64,000 nucleotides of DNA, taken from positions 12,586,001 to 12,650,000 of the forward strand of contig OY992835.1 in NCBI GenBank assembly GCA_963921425.1, written 5' to 3'. This DNA comes from Dryas octopetala. Lineage: Eukaryota; Streptophyta; Magnoliopsida; Rosales; Rosaceae. Below are positions 22,767 to 34,219 of the stretch, one piece after another. The number at the start of each line of letters is the position of its first letter. Position 1 is the stretch's first letter. The position numbers were made by a program, and so were the translations under genes. Below the pieces are notes generated by a model. The model saw only the letters and a list, made by a program, of their open reading frames with translations. It was not told the origin of the DNA and made no database searches.

Positions 22767-24523
22767 TTATTTTTATATAAGAAGTTAAAATACCCAAATT
22801 ACTCTATGGCTTTCCTCTTCTAATAATATACCAATTTTTCTGCTCACTAGAAAAAAAGGAGAAGAAAAGTAAATGTAACTTTGCTTCCCATGCACAACTT
22901 TCTGAATAAATGCAATTAGGCAGAATAATATACTTGGGCACATACGATGAGTGTATGGTTGAAACTTGAAGAAAAATGAATAAAATATAGTAATATTTCC
23001 ATTATGGTGGGATGTTTGTTGAGTAGCAGTTGCCACAATTTTGTATAGCCCATATGGTCAAATACGCACACTTTTCAGCACACCTCTTTAGGCCTTTACC
23101 TACCCAACACACCCATAAGTCTATTTTAGAGTGCTCATTCCCATATCATAATGCTGATATGATGGGTTTACATGCACAGCGTTTGTGGGTTGTGGTCCTC
23201 GTAGAAGGGAGTTTACTTTGAAGGGTCAGCTTTCCAAAATTTCTGACTGTTTATGAAGCCAAAATCTTACACCACCAACCAACCAATTGTTCCTTGGTAA
23301 TGGGTAAGTTTCTATCTTTTAAGTCATCCAAATGCACCTTAAATAGAATCCCAAGAGTTTGGGATTCTCTTACAAACAGTTTATTGCAAGTTTAGAACAT
23401 AATGCAAAGTAAAATGACATTCATTGCAGGTTTTAACCACTAAAATTACAAGTTTTTAAAAAATTTAGAGTGACATGATTTGATATGCAAAGTATACCAA
23501 TCAATTAAAGTGCCATATGTTAATAACCATTTAATCTAATAAATGCCACCAATTTCTTATTTATAGACGAAAATACTAAATTTAAATAGAATTAATTACT
23601 CTGAGCTTCACTTTACTTATTGTAAGTAACACGTAATACATCTATTTATAATATTTAATAATTAGGTCACTTTATTATAACATCCACGTCAGTTGGTTGG
23701 CTTCATTCTACCCTCTCCCACCCTCCAAAGCTAAAGAACATGTCAAGTTTCTCACTATAACAATGCCCAAAGAGTTATCAAGAAAGTCAGCTCCACCCCC
23801 ATGCCTTCCTAATCAATAGTAGGTTCTTGATTTTTTTGTTTAACTCAGTTTCTGAAACTGCAAGTTGCAGCTTGCAGTTTCACCTATAGTTTCTAAAACT
23901 GTAGAAACTACAGTTTCAATCGTGTTATGTTAAGTGGCTCAGAAGAATGTTAGAAAAGAAACTAAAGACAAAAAAAAAAATTGAAATAAATGCTTTTTGG
24001 TTTAGGATTTGGACCTTTTAGTTGAAATTGTAGAGGTTGACAAAAAAAAAAAAGTTGAAATTGTAGAGATATGAACCACAGACCCTACCACCAACAACCA
24101 CATACCTAGAGTGACCCACACAAGCTAAACAAGATGGGGTTGAGTACATAGTTGAGGATGAGCTTGAAGATGAGAGCTCAACAACCAAGTACAATTAATC
24201 GGAGGGACCACTGGTACCCAGTTTCTTTGATGAAGATTTGGACACCCGATTGATTAGATTTTTCTCTCCAGTTTGGTGGTTGTCGCTAGCCTCTGTAATA
24301 TACCAGAGAGAGGGACAGAGGAGAGAAGATAGATAAAGGGAGAGAGAGGGAAGAAGAGAGGAGGAAGAAGAAAGGGGCAAAGAGAAAAGGTCTAATACAA
24401 ACCGAGAACAAGAACACTCAAATCTGTAGAAGGTGGCCCGCAAAAGAATTATGAGGCTTTGGGTGTGTTTAAGTAATAAAAAAATTTGTCAGTACCTAAT
24501 ATTTAATGGACTCATTTAAATAT
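22767..24523. other. Intergenic DNA between NRAMP and CCR, no gene seen
   Basis: AT-rich, with two homopolymer A tracts near 23970 and 24042, each followed by TTGAAAT. Stacked palindromes at about 23848-23918 include AAACTGCAAG..CTTGCAGTTT and GTAGAAACTAC. A GA-rich tract spans 24305-24390. Short frames show no domains. Confidence 0.4.
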
Positions 24524-24631
24524 GAGAAAATTTTAGCTAAAGAACTCAAACTATGTCCTATATCTCTATTCAAGACATGAATTTCACTTTGTGTCAACTA
24601 AAACTTTCATTTTGTGTCAATTAATGACCAT

Positions 24632-24662
<31 letters not shown>

Positions 24663-25080
24663 CTGTTTCTATCTCAACTTTAGCCCGACATTGTACTCAT
24701 CAAACGTTCACCAAATTAAGCAAACTTATATTAGGTTTAAAGATATTCATCGTCTCTTTACAACTATATAAAGATCACTCAATTCGGACATCTACAACTT
24801 CAAATAATCGGCCTTAAACTAGGGTACCCGAAACTGTCCAATTTTCCAGATATTTTCCCAGATGTCCGATTGGAAAATTGGACAGTTTCGGGTACCCTAG
24901 TTTGGGGCCGATTATTTGGAGTTGTAGAGGTTCGATTTGAGTAATCTTTATATGGTTGTAAAGAGAAGATGCATATTTTAAAATCCAGTATAATTTTTTT
25001 GAATTTGGTGGAGGTTTAACGAGTCTAACGTCGGGTCATGAGACATAGTTGAAGTTTTTTAACTAAAATTTTAATATCAT
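24524..25080. mobile_element. Inverted-repeat element with a perfect 32-bp-arm hairpin core
   Basis: The centre is a perfect inverted repeat: 24816-24847 pairs with 24872-24903 across a 24-nt loop (arms begin AAACTAGGGTACCCGAAACT). Imperfect pairing continues outward for about 250 bp per side: CTACAACTTCAAATAATCGG against CCGATTATTTGGAGTTGTAG, and AAAATTTTAGCTAAAGAACT against AGTTTTTTAACTAAAATTTT. A poly-T run (24631-24662) expanded in the left arm only. Non-coding fold-back element. Confidence 0.65.
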
Positions 25081-25522
25081 AGATGTTCTTGATAAAAAAA
25101 AAACAAAAAAACTAAAGTGTCACGTTAATTCATAAAATATTAATTAGAATTTCTAACTTTTTGCTCAAGTAGCTGTCATCAAATCAATTGGCCGACAATT
25201 AATAAAGGAATTCAGGAAAACATTCAGGACTTTTGCTTCAAATGATATTAATTGTTCTTGTATATTAAAATAGCTTAATTTGCTCCTCCCACATAGGACT
25301 GCAAAGTACAAACAACCCCCCCCCCCCCCCTCCCCTAACTGTGGCATCCGTCAAGTATAAAAACAGTACCATTGCAACATTCATATACCCACCAAAAAAG
25401 GTTTGGTCAAACAAACAACAAGGACTTGCTTCCACATTTTCATTCTTCTCTCTACAATTATGATCATGCAATTGTTTAAAATTAATTAGCTACCAGCAGC
25501 AGCACCCAAAATAAGCTTCAAT

Positions 25523-28500
25523 TTAAGATTGAATTTTAATGGGATCTTCTTGTTTTGGTGTAGGGACTGGAAGGTGACCCTTCTCCTGCAAGCTCTTGAC
25601 AGTGTCATATAGGCTCTGTTTCACTGGGGTGAACTCCAACCCCAAGTCTCTGAGCTTCTGGTTTGAAAACTTGTATGGTTTGGCTCTGGGTTTCACTTCA
25701 TCTGAACACCTACAAAGTACATAAATTTTTAATCTCACATCATTAAGATAAGGTACTTTACAAAGTGCAGATATAATTATATCATAACAGACTTTGAAAA
25801 CAATGGTCCAAAAAATGCATATGATATTATTACCATTATTTAATTCAGAAAACCCCTGATTAGTTAAAAGAATATTTAAGAAAAATAAGGGCAGTACCCC
25901 AATTAGTCTTCATGCAGAAGACTGACTATACTGTATTTGATTCATTTCCTGAAATTTTGTTGACCCACTTAAGGTGGGTTCTGGTGATAGAACACAGAGC
26001 AGTGGGACCCAAAGAATCATCTAGAACACATGCAGAATATGTACATACATACAAAATGGTGTATACTTGGCCTCGCTAGTAAGGGAATAATGGGTAGGTA
26101 AAAGCTAGAGAGAGACCCACATATTCAATTAATTAAAGACTCAGAATGACATTAAAAAAAAAGTCTTGAGGATGACACGGAGTCATAGAGTAGCTGAGTA
26201 GGTAAGGACTCCTCAGCTCCACAAGTATTTGTTTTTATTAAATTTTCAATTTTGGGCTCAATTTTCCAATGTCCAGTCCTTTAACATAGATTATAATATT
26301 ATATCATTATATAGAATGTCAAGGTGGGCACACCGCACACCCACTATCCCACCACTACAAGAAAATAAAAGCATACACATGTCTTACATTCTTGTCAGGT
26401 TTCAACTAAAAAATTAGATAAACACACCACACATGTCACTAGAATGAGAGCCTAACTTGTTAAAATAAGCATGACAGAGATGGACTCTTGTACAGGCAAT
26501 ACATATACTCCATTTCAAATACAGTATATGTGCCTCATTTTTTCAAATAGAACAAATTTACTTTTGGGTTTCCAAAATTAACACTACACATTATAGCATA
26601 TCACTATAAAAGGAAAAGCTTAACATGAATCATATATCTATATTCATTATTAGGGTTTGTACCAACAAAAAAAGAAAAATCAGAAATCGAATCATATGAT
26701 TTAGGAAAAAAAAAATTACATATCTAATTAATTTTAGGGTAATGTTATAATGATCATATTTTCTAAAAGCATTAACTAAACGTATAATGTAACAATTAAT
26801 ATGTCAATTAACATTCGGTCATAATAATTGAAATAATAAATACACTAACAATCATTCTATATAGAAGAAAAATATAGTCCGTTTAACATTATTCTAAAGT
26901 TCATAGACTTAATTGTAAGAAGAACGAGAATAATGATAATGCATGATGTACTTACTTGGTGGGAATTGGATATTCTGGGAAGTATTTGGCCAGGATCTCC
27001 ACCACCTCTCCACGGTGGAGCACACTCTCGGCACAGAGATATCGGCCGGAGGCAGAGGGAGTCTCATACACCAGTATGTGGGCTAGTGCCACATCCCTAA
27101 CATGAACATAGGCCTGAACTGAATTGGCATAAGTCTTGGCAGAGCCTGTTAGGTACTTGAGTATGTGAATAATGCTGGCATTGATTGTTGGTTGCAGCAG
27201 TGGTCCAAGCACCAAAACAGGGTTCACCACCACTAAGTCCACCCCTTTCTCCTTGGCCTCATCCCATGCTGCCTGCTCTGCCACAGCTTTTCCATAGCAG
27301 TACCAATTCTGCAATTTTATATATGGTCATTGTTTGCCAAATAACCAAACCAAATTTTTATATAGACTTCAAAGACTAATTGATGTTCTAGGAAATGGGT
27401 TTTTTTTTTTTTTTGATATTTTTGTTTTGCAAAACTAACATGGAATAATTGTTCTTTTATATGAATAGTAGTTACTTAATTTACTAATGAAAGTCTATCA
27501 TAATAGATGATTTTTGACTGTTAGGTATGGGATGCCATCATTATTAGTCATTACATGCATGTTAAACCAAGTTTAATTGGTTATTTCCAATCTTTGTCGG
27601 ATGACTTTTAACTTTTTATGTTAGTGGGTAACCTTCTCTTATTATCTATTTAGTGTGTGTCAATCTAAACCACACGTTTAAATAAAAATTTAAATGGTTA
27701 ATAATTCAGAATAACAATATAAAATTACAATATGTTAAACAATTTGACAAGATAATATTTTTATATTCTTAATTACTACTAATAGGAAAATTCCTTGTCA
27801 AGTTATTTCTTTTCAACTTATATCACATGTAAAATGAAGAAATTCTTCTATATTTGACGCAGTACGATATTAAATTAGGTTCATAGATCCAATATTACTT
27901 CTAATATTAAATGCCCCCGACATGAAGAATTTTTGTGTTAAGTGTCACCATAGCTCTGTATTAATTCATTAATTAGGTTTATATTCCAAATTCCCAATTA
28001 CTAAACAAAATAATTAAGCTTAATTATGACTCATATATGTGACATACCTTTGTGTTTTTGCAAAATTCAAGATCACTCCAACAAGACTCGTCGACCACCA
28101 CATCGGGACCCCTGGTGGGGTCCATGTACACAGCACCAATTGACGATGTAAAAACCACACGCTGAACCTTGGCTTCCTCTGCTGCAAGAATTACGTTCTT
28201 GGTTCCGTTCACGGCCGGCTCCACCATTTGTTCCTATCACCATCATAAACACCAATAACCTTATTAAATTACAAAAATTAAGGCATAAAAAAGGTCACAA
28301 AAATTTAAAACCCAATCCCTTCGAAATATTTAAATAACAAAAAGATAAGATGTTACAATAGAAAATTGTTGAAAACTTTTCTCAAAACGGAAATTGTAAT
28401 TATTTGCACTCAAGAGTAGCATCTTAATTACACCCCTCATGTGCATGGCATACAATATTAGATGATAATCTACGCACCAATTATTTTCTCAAATTTTTAC

Positions 28501-30162
28501 ACAACTCTCAAATAAAGTGGGACTATAATATAGTGGCACTATTCATTTTCTTTTTAAAATTTAGATTTTCGTCTTTAGATTAAATCTAAATTCATTAAAT
28601 TCGGATATTAAAATAAATTTTTTAACCATCGAGTTTATTTAAATATATGCGCAAGTATATTAGCACTGGTTATGTTTAATGTACTTACATATGTTTTAAT
28701 AATTTAGTAATATATAGTACCTAATTTAATTACATTTATTATATATATATATATAGACAAACACCCAGCTTTGATAAAATTAAATCTAATTCAAAGATGA
28801 AAATCAAGCAAAGATTTTGTAAACCAAAAAGGAAATTAAATCGAACTACCATTTTCCTTACTTTTTGTAAGAATTGAACTTTGGAAATTCCTTTAAAAAG
28901 AAAAGAAAATGAAGATCTTCACCAAACTATTCTATATCCATCCTCCAAAAATTCCTTTCTTATCCCTTTTTTTATATATAATTTCCTTTTAAATACTAAT
29001 GGGTATTTTATTGGGTATCCGCATATATATATATATATATATGTATAAATATGATTTTGGTCCTTTGTGATCAAAGCTGCACAGCGGACCAGAGTCATTG
29101 ATGGATTCGCAATATTGTAAGAGGATATTTTGGTCTGTACGAGTGGTGGTCCACCACATCACCAAGTGCTCTGACCCACAAACCGCTTAATATATAAATA
29201 TACATTTTTCATTTCTTTTATAACAAAATATAGACTTTTCTTTGAAGGATCCAAAAAAGCGATCGATTAAAAGTTACGTGGATGGTTTGGTTGAGGGGGT
29301 TGGTAAAGAGAAACTGATAGAGCCAGCGGGCCTTTGTTTTTTTTTTTTTTTTTGTTTCCAGCATTTTCTCAACAACCAAACGGAAAAGCAAGAAAGAATC
29401 GAAGGAAAGAAATTGAACACTCACTGGGTCATCTGTAACAGGCGATGCTGTGTGAAAAACGCCTTGACAGCCGTTGATGGCTGCTTTAAGGCTCTCGTAA
29501 TCAAGAAGATCAGCTTTAACCAAACTTAGCCTCTCTTTAGCTCCTTCCAATTCTCTTAAATGAGCATTCTTTGGATCATCTAGAAAAACACCAAAAAAAA
29601 GACATGAGAATAACGAAGAATTATCGAATATGTTATATTTTAAGAATTATAACATAACCCTTGATTAGTTCTTGGATCACCCTTAAGAATTATTCAAGGA
29701 ACTTTATTCAAACACTATTCTAGAGAATTCTTGCACCACTCTAAGAGATTCAAAACACGAAATGATTAAGTTTGAAAATGGATTAATTGCGTGTCTTTAA
29801 AGGGCCCAAATTTGGGCTAACTTTCAAAATTTTCCAAACTAATTAACCAACAATTTTGTATACGACAATATAACATGACAGATTGTCGAGTAAGAGAATG
29901 GCTAGCTCTAATTGGAGAAAAAGCATTCATTGCATTGAAACAAAAATAGAAAGAAATTAGAAGCTAGTGAAGAGGGTAAGAAGGTACGTAAATAAAGATG
30001 AATTTTGGAGTGACCTGGGTTTCTCAAGGTTCCTCTGACAGTGTAGCCTCTTTCCAGCAGTAGTTTCACGATCCAAGAAGCAATGAAGCCTCCGGCGCCA
30101 GTGACACAGACAGTTTGGCCACCGTGGCCTGAAACTGAGGAGCTATCAGCATCAGCAGGCAT
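25523..30162 (-). CDS. CCR: Cinnamoyl-CoA reductase, 5 exons, complete
   Basis: Exons in transcript order: 30162-30015, 29579-29425, 28233-28048, 27308-26956 and 25709-25523. All junctions are GT-AG and the product is 342 aa, normal for CCR. It reduces hydroxycinnamoyl-CoA esters (notably feruloyl-CoA) to aldehydes with NADPH, the first committed step of monolignol synthesis, in the cytosol. Visible features: the Rossmann dinucleotide motif [10 protein letters not shown] (residues 21-30), RGTLRNP (43-49), the catalytic serine in [12 protein letters not shown] (131/132), and the CCR signature KNWYCYGK (163-170) carrying the catalytic YxxxK pair Tyr166/Lys170. The intact KNWYCYGK argues for a true CCR rather than a CCR-like or dihydroflavonol reductase relative. 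The signature is split by intron 3 between K163 and N164. Intron positions fit the usual five-exon CCR layout. A broken exon-3 relative lies at 39925-40067. Confidence 0.95.
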
Positions 30163-30163
30163 C

Positions 30164-30166
<3 letters not shown>

Positions 30167-30238
<72 letters not shown>
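30167..30238 (-). repeat. (TC)36 microsatellite in the CCR 5' UTR
   Basis: On the plus strand GA is repeated 36 times without interruption, followed by GATAGA units to about 30256. On the transcript this is (TC)36 followed by AAAG and the CCR ATG. Pyrimidine-rich leaders are common in plants, but a run of this length four bases from the start codon should be very variable in length. Confidence 0.9.
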
Positions 30239-30254
<16 letters not shown>

Positions 30255-30301
30255 GATGAAGCCTGAGGTTTGTGTACTTGATTGAATGATGGCTGGTGTG
30301 G

Positions 30302-30338
30302 TTTTATAAGAGGATAAAACACACCAGACTCACCTACC
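30302..30338 (-). promoter_or_regulatory. CCR core promoter: TATA box and AC-I element
   Basis: Read on the minus strand, TTATAAAA lies at 30309-30302, about 140 bp before the ATG and on the far side of the TC repeat. Just upstream of it, on the plus strand at 30332-30338, is ACCTACC, the AC-I motif bound by lignin MYB regulators (MYB46/58/63 class) in phenylpropanoid promoters. AC elements near a TATA box are typical of lignin genes, which supports a role in secondary-wall lignin. Function is inferred from the motifs alone. Confidence 0.5.
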
Positions 30339-30439
30339 ACGGCTAAGGTAAAATGTTTGAGACAAAAGACACAGATAAGGACCATAAGGTGGCTTTATTT
30401 AACCAATGTACTGTCTATTAGTAAGTGGAGGAATATTAT

Positions 30440-30672
30440 ATTATAATGCAAGTGAAATTTGTGACATCAGTCCTCATCATATGACCTTTTTTTTTTTTTT
30501 TTTTTTAAGTTATTGTTTATTGGTGGTGTTTTAAACGGGGGTTTATTGAATTCTTACGTTTAGTTTTGTGTTTTGATTTTTTTAGATTTTTGTCTTATTT
30601 ATAAGAATACACAATTAATCAATCATGATCAATCATAATCTTAGGGGATGGCAGTTTTAGAAACTGCCGTCC
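30440..30672. repeat. Partial third copy of the CCR-upstream repeat
   Basis: GTGAAATTTGTGACATCAGT, CTCATCATATGACC, TTATTGGTGGTGTTTTAAA and the AATACACAATTAATCAATC block match 35068-35240, and, with a deletion at the start, 32340-32490. It is cut by the element that begins near 30673. The matching sequence resumes at about 32131 (AAACTAAGTAGATTAAATTC) and runs to about 32330. Confidence 0.75.
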
Positions 30673-31851
30673 TTAATTTAAAACTCCTTGGTAACCTAAA
30701 AATTTTGTCTAAATCTCTACTCATTTAGAAATTTTTTCAAAATCTCTTATAAATTATACTTCCTAAATTACCCTCCTACCACACACTTTAACGCGCGTTG
30801 ACGCTCTGACATAAGGATTGATGCGCGCTGACAGCTTGCGGGCCCACAAAAAAAACAGTTACAGCTTAACTAAAAAAAATTACATTATTACTTGACCAAG
30901 AAAAAAATAATTACACCATTACAGACAATAAAGCTCTGGGCATTTTTTCAATTACAACTAAAATTGAACCAAAATCTTCAAAACTTCAAATCCTCAAATC
31001 CTCAAATCTTCAAATCCTAACTGAAACTTAACAATAAAACAATTTCAATCGAAAAGAAATAAAACAAAACACTATAATTATATATAAAACACAGTTAGTA
31101 AATTTTCAAGAAATGAAATTGAATTTTCAGGAAGTGAAATTGAATTTTAACGAATTAAAATTGAATTTTCATGAATTGAAACTGAATCTTCAAACTTTAT
31201 CTTTAGCCAAACACATTTTTTATACTTGCTACTACACCTGTAAATCCTCAATTTCAAATGATAAAAGTGGAATATAAATCGTCAATTTCAAATTATATTA
31301 AAAATCGCATGCACCATTGAACTATTGGAAACAAATTCACCATGTCATAAGCTGACTAATCCATGCCCAAGCCAATAAGATTTAGACAGAAACTATATCA
31401 CAATTTCATTCACCAAATTTGGGGTTTTTCTATTCATCAACAATTGGACCAATCCAAAAACATAGAACTGAAGAGGACAATGAGGAGAAGAAGATGGGTA
31501 CCTAACTCGACGGAAATGGCTACCATAACACAGAGATCGCTGATGAGGATGACGCCAGCTTCTCTTCTTCTAAATGGCGGGCCTAGGGGTTGTTCAGATC
31601 TTCTGATGGCACCAATGGACTTGGGACGACGAGAGGAAGCCATCCATGGTGGTCCGGCACCTCGTCGTCTCCGGAATTGACGAATCGCCGGCGAGGGAGC
31701 TTGGGTATGCCTGGAATTGATATGTCGTAGTTGTTGGCTTTCACATTGAGTGGAATACATGGAGAGCAAGAGAGAGGAGAGACGAGAACATCGGGACTAG
31801 TCTCGCCGGCAACTGTCCCCGGACACCAGAGCACGGGTTGGCGACAGCCAC

Positions 31852-31930
<79 letters not shown>

Positions 31931-32130
31931 GTGTTATAATCAGATATTAAAAAAAGGGTAAAACTGGAATATTAAACAAAATGGGAGTCAAACTTTGCTG
32001 GGTATTAGTTGACTAGGGGATTTTGGGAAAGATTAAATCCTTAATAGGGAATTTTGAATTAGTTTCCTTAAGGGTGGATGTTTTGAATTAATCAAGCTCA
32101 AAACAGGGGGTTATGAATAGTTTACATTAA
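30673..32130 (-). mobile_element. 1.46-kb non-autonomous TIR element (family E, copy 2)
   Basis: This is an inverse-orientation relative of 10355-12103. Its left end (TTAATTTAAAACTCC..AATTTTGTCTAAATC) equals the reversed right end of copy 1, and its right part (GGTAAAACTGGAATATTAAA, GTATTAGTTGACTAGGGG) equals the reversed left end. It splits the CCR-upstream repeat. The two neighbouring repeat copies read straight through at 32514-32545 and 35266-35300, which shows the empty site. Inside are a GA microsatellite (31853-31927) and a GC-rich block (31480-31850) with frames on both strands but no recognised domain. Confidence 0.7.
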
Positions 32131-32187
32131 AAACTAAGTAGATTAAATTCTTATGTTGAATTTTGAGCTGCAAATTTTTAAGATATT

Positions 32188-34216
32188 TTTTTTTCTAATT
32201 TATAAGAATGAGAGAAAATTTACTTACCACCTTAATTAGGTGGTGAGCATGACTACCGAAGTGTGAGCTTGCCATTTGTCATACGCAATGATAATACTAA
32301 CCATAGTTAATTATTTTGAATTAATATATTAATATAATACACGTGACCTTTTTTTGTTTTTTTTTAGTTGTTGTTTATTGGTGGTGTTTTAAATGGGGGG
32401 TTACTGAATTCTTACGTTTAATTTTGTGTTGTGATTTTTTTAGATTTTTGTCTTGCTTATGAGAATACACAATTAATCAATCTTGATAAATCATAATCTT
32501 AGGGTTGGTAGTTGTAGAAATAAGTGGATTAAATTCTTAAGTTGAATTTTGAGCTGTGAATTTTTAAGATATATATATATTTTTCTAATTTATAAGAATA
32601 CATATATTTTTTTTTTTTGTCATGTATAAGAATACACCATTAATCAATCATGATTTTAGGGCAGTAGTGCTAGGGATCCAAACTTTTTTTTTTCAACTTA
32701 TTTTTTCTAACTTACATGACAATCATACTTTGGCACTAAAAATAAAAAATAAAACCTAAAAAAAAAAAAAATTTCATATTCAGTAAAGTAATGACACATA
32801 AAATGAGAAACAAAAGTTGAAAAAAAAAAAAAGTTGGAACTCTTAGTAGGGTGGAGCTACATGTGGGCCTAAGGTGACTCCAGCCCCCAATCCACATGTA
32901 GCTCTATACATATTTTAGAAAAATTTTATAATTTTTCTAAAAATTTTAAGAAAAAAAATTCTATAATGGCCCCCCGACTTAATATTTTTTTATTCTTGGC
33001 CCCTCCAGAAAAAAATTTCTGGCTCCACCCCTAACTCTTAGCATTTATTCCTTTTAGGGGTTGGAAGTTGTAGAAACAAGAGGATAACACGTGGACTACG
33101 AATTAGCACAAAATGTGTTCCGTTGTTGTTGGTGTCGACATTTTTCTAGTATGAAGTAATCTCATATCATGTGTTTTTTTTTATCAAACAATACGGGTGA
33201 GGGAAAGAAACTTCAACTCGACCTAAGGTATAGGAGTAACTGTTTTGAGTTTAAAGTTACAAGCGGTCACTTATATCATATTTATTTCCTAAGTATTATT
33301 GTTAGAGAGGTCATATTTGGTATCACAGACCCATTTATTTGGGATACATATATATTTGGAATCATTTTTTGGGACCCTTAACATTATTGTATAAATTGAG
33401 CCTCACCTTTATTTAAAAAGTGATACAAAATTGTAGTACAATTAATTTTATCATTTTCTTTCTTTGTCAAAGTGAACTTAGAAAAATTTGAAAAAATAAT
33501 CCAAATTTGACCATTTAAAAGACATTAATTCAGTTACAACTTGTCCGCGATTCCTAAACACTATCACCTCAAGCTGTTTTAGGCTAACTAGTGACATGCT
33601 CGCAATCCCGTCTCCGAATTAGTTACTAAACTTGTCTGACATATTGCATATCTTCATACATTGTAGTTCTGACTGCCCCAAAGTGAAAAACACTGCATTG
33701 TGCAGTAGGTGATGGATATATATCCTAAACTAGATTATTTAGAACTTTGGAAGATAGTCAAGGTAGTTGGTGAATGGAAATTATAAAGTGGTGTTCACAG
33801 AAAGGAAAGCCAAATAGATGAATTAATGACTTTTATATGGAAATAAGTCACAACTTTTGATAAGTGCATAGGCCTGTAGGCACCAGTCTGTGAGGTTTCT
33901 TGCCCTTTGGTTTGAATATGTCATATCTTTTGAATGGGTTCTGTCTATTCTAATTCAACTAAAGGGCACGCCACTCATTTCTATAAGAGGCATTTGTCTT
34001 TTATAAAAGGGTTACAATTCAGTTTGTCATGGAACCAATTTTCACTTTCTATATAAAAGTCTGATGAAGAAAGTTCAACATCTTTCTTGTTTGTTGGAGT
34101 CTCGTGGTTTGAAGTGTTACTATTACAAGAAATGGTCGTTGTATTTTAAGCGATGAGCGCCAATTGACCGTAGCATGAGCTAGCATAATTCATCTTGAGA
34201 ACATAGTGTCGAACAC
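32188..34216. repeat. 2-kb tandem duplication, copy A
   Basis: From TTTCTAATTTATAAGAATGA to CATAGTGTCGAACACAAGCC this unit is almost identical to 34220-37005. Shared landmarks include GTGGAGCTACATGTGGGCCT, AACACGTGGACTACGAATTAG, ATGAAGTAATCTCATATCATG, ACTTGTCCGCGATTCCTAAAC and GTTTGTCATGGAACCAATTTTC. No coding region was recognised. A TATATAAAAG motif occurs near 34056. I found no TG..CA ends and no primer-binding site, so I treat it as a tandem duplication rather than an LTR pair. Confidence 0.85.
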
Positions 34217-34219
34217 AAG

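Noticed and set aside
30152..30385. Ser-Leu repeat ORF upstream of CCR
   Set aside because: It is the translation of the (TC)36 leader repeat. The CCR frame starts at 30162 and is fully supported by the enzyme motif order.
31437..31961. ORFs around the GA microsatellite in the second family-E element
   Set aside because: Low-complexity Arg-Glu repeats from (GA)n and element sequence. No conserved domain.
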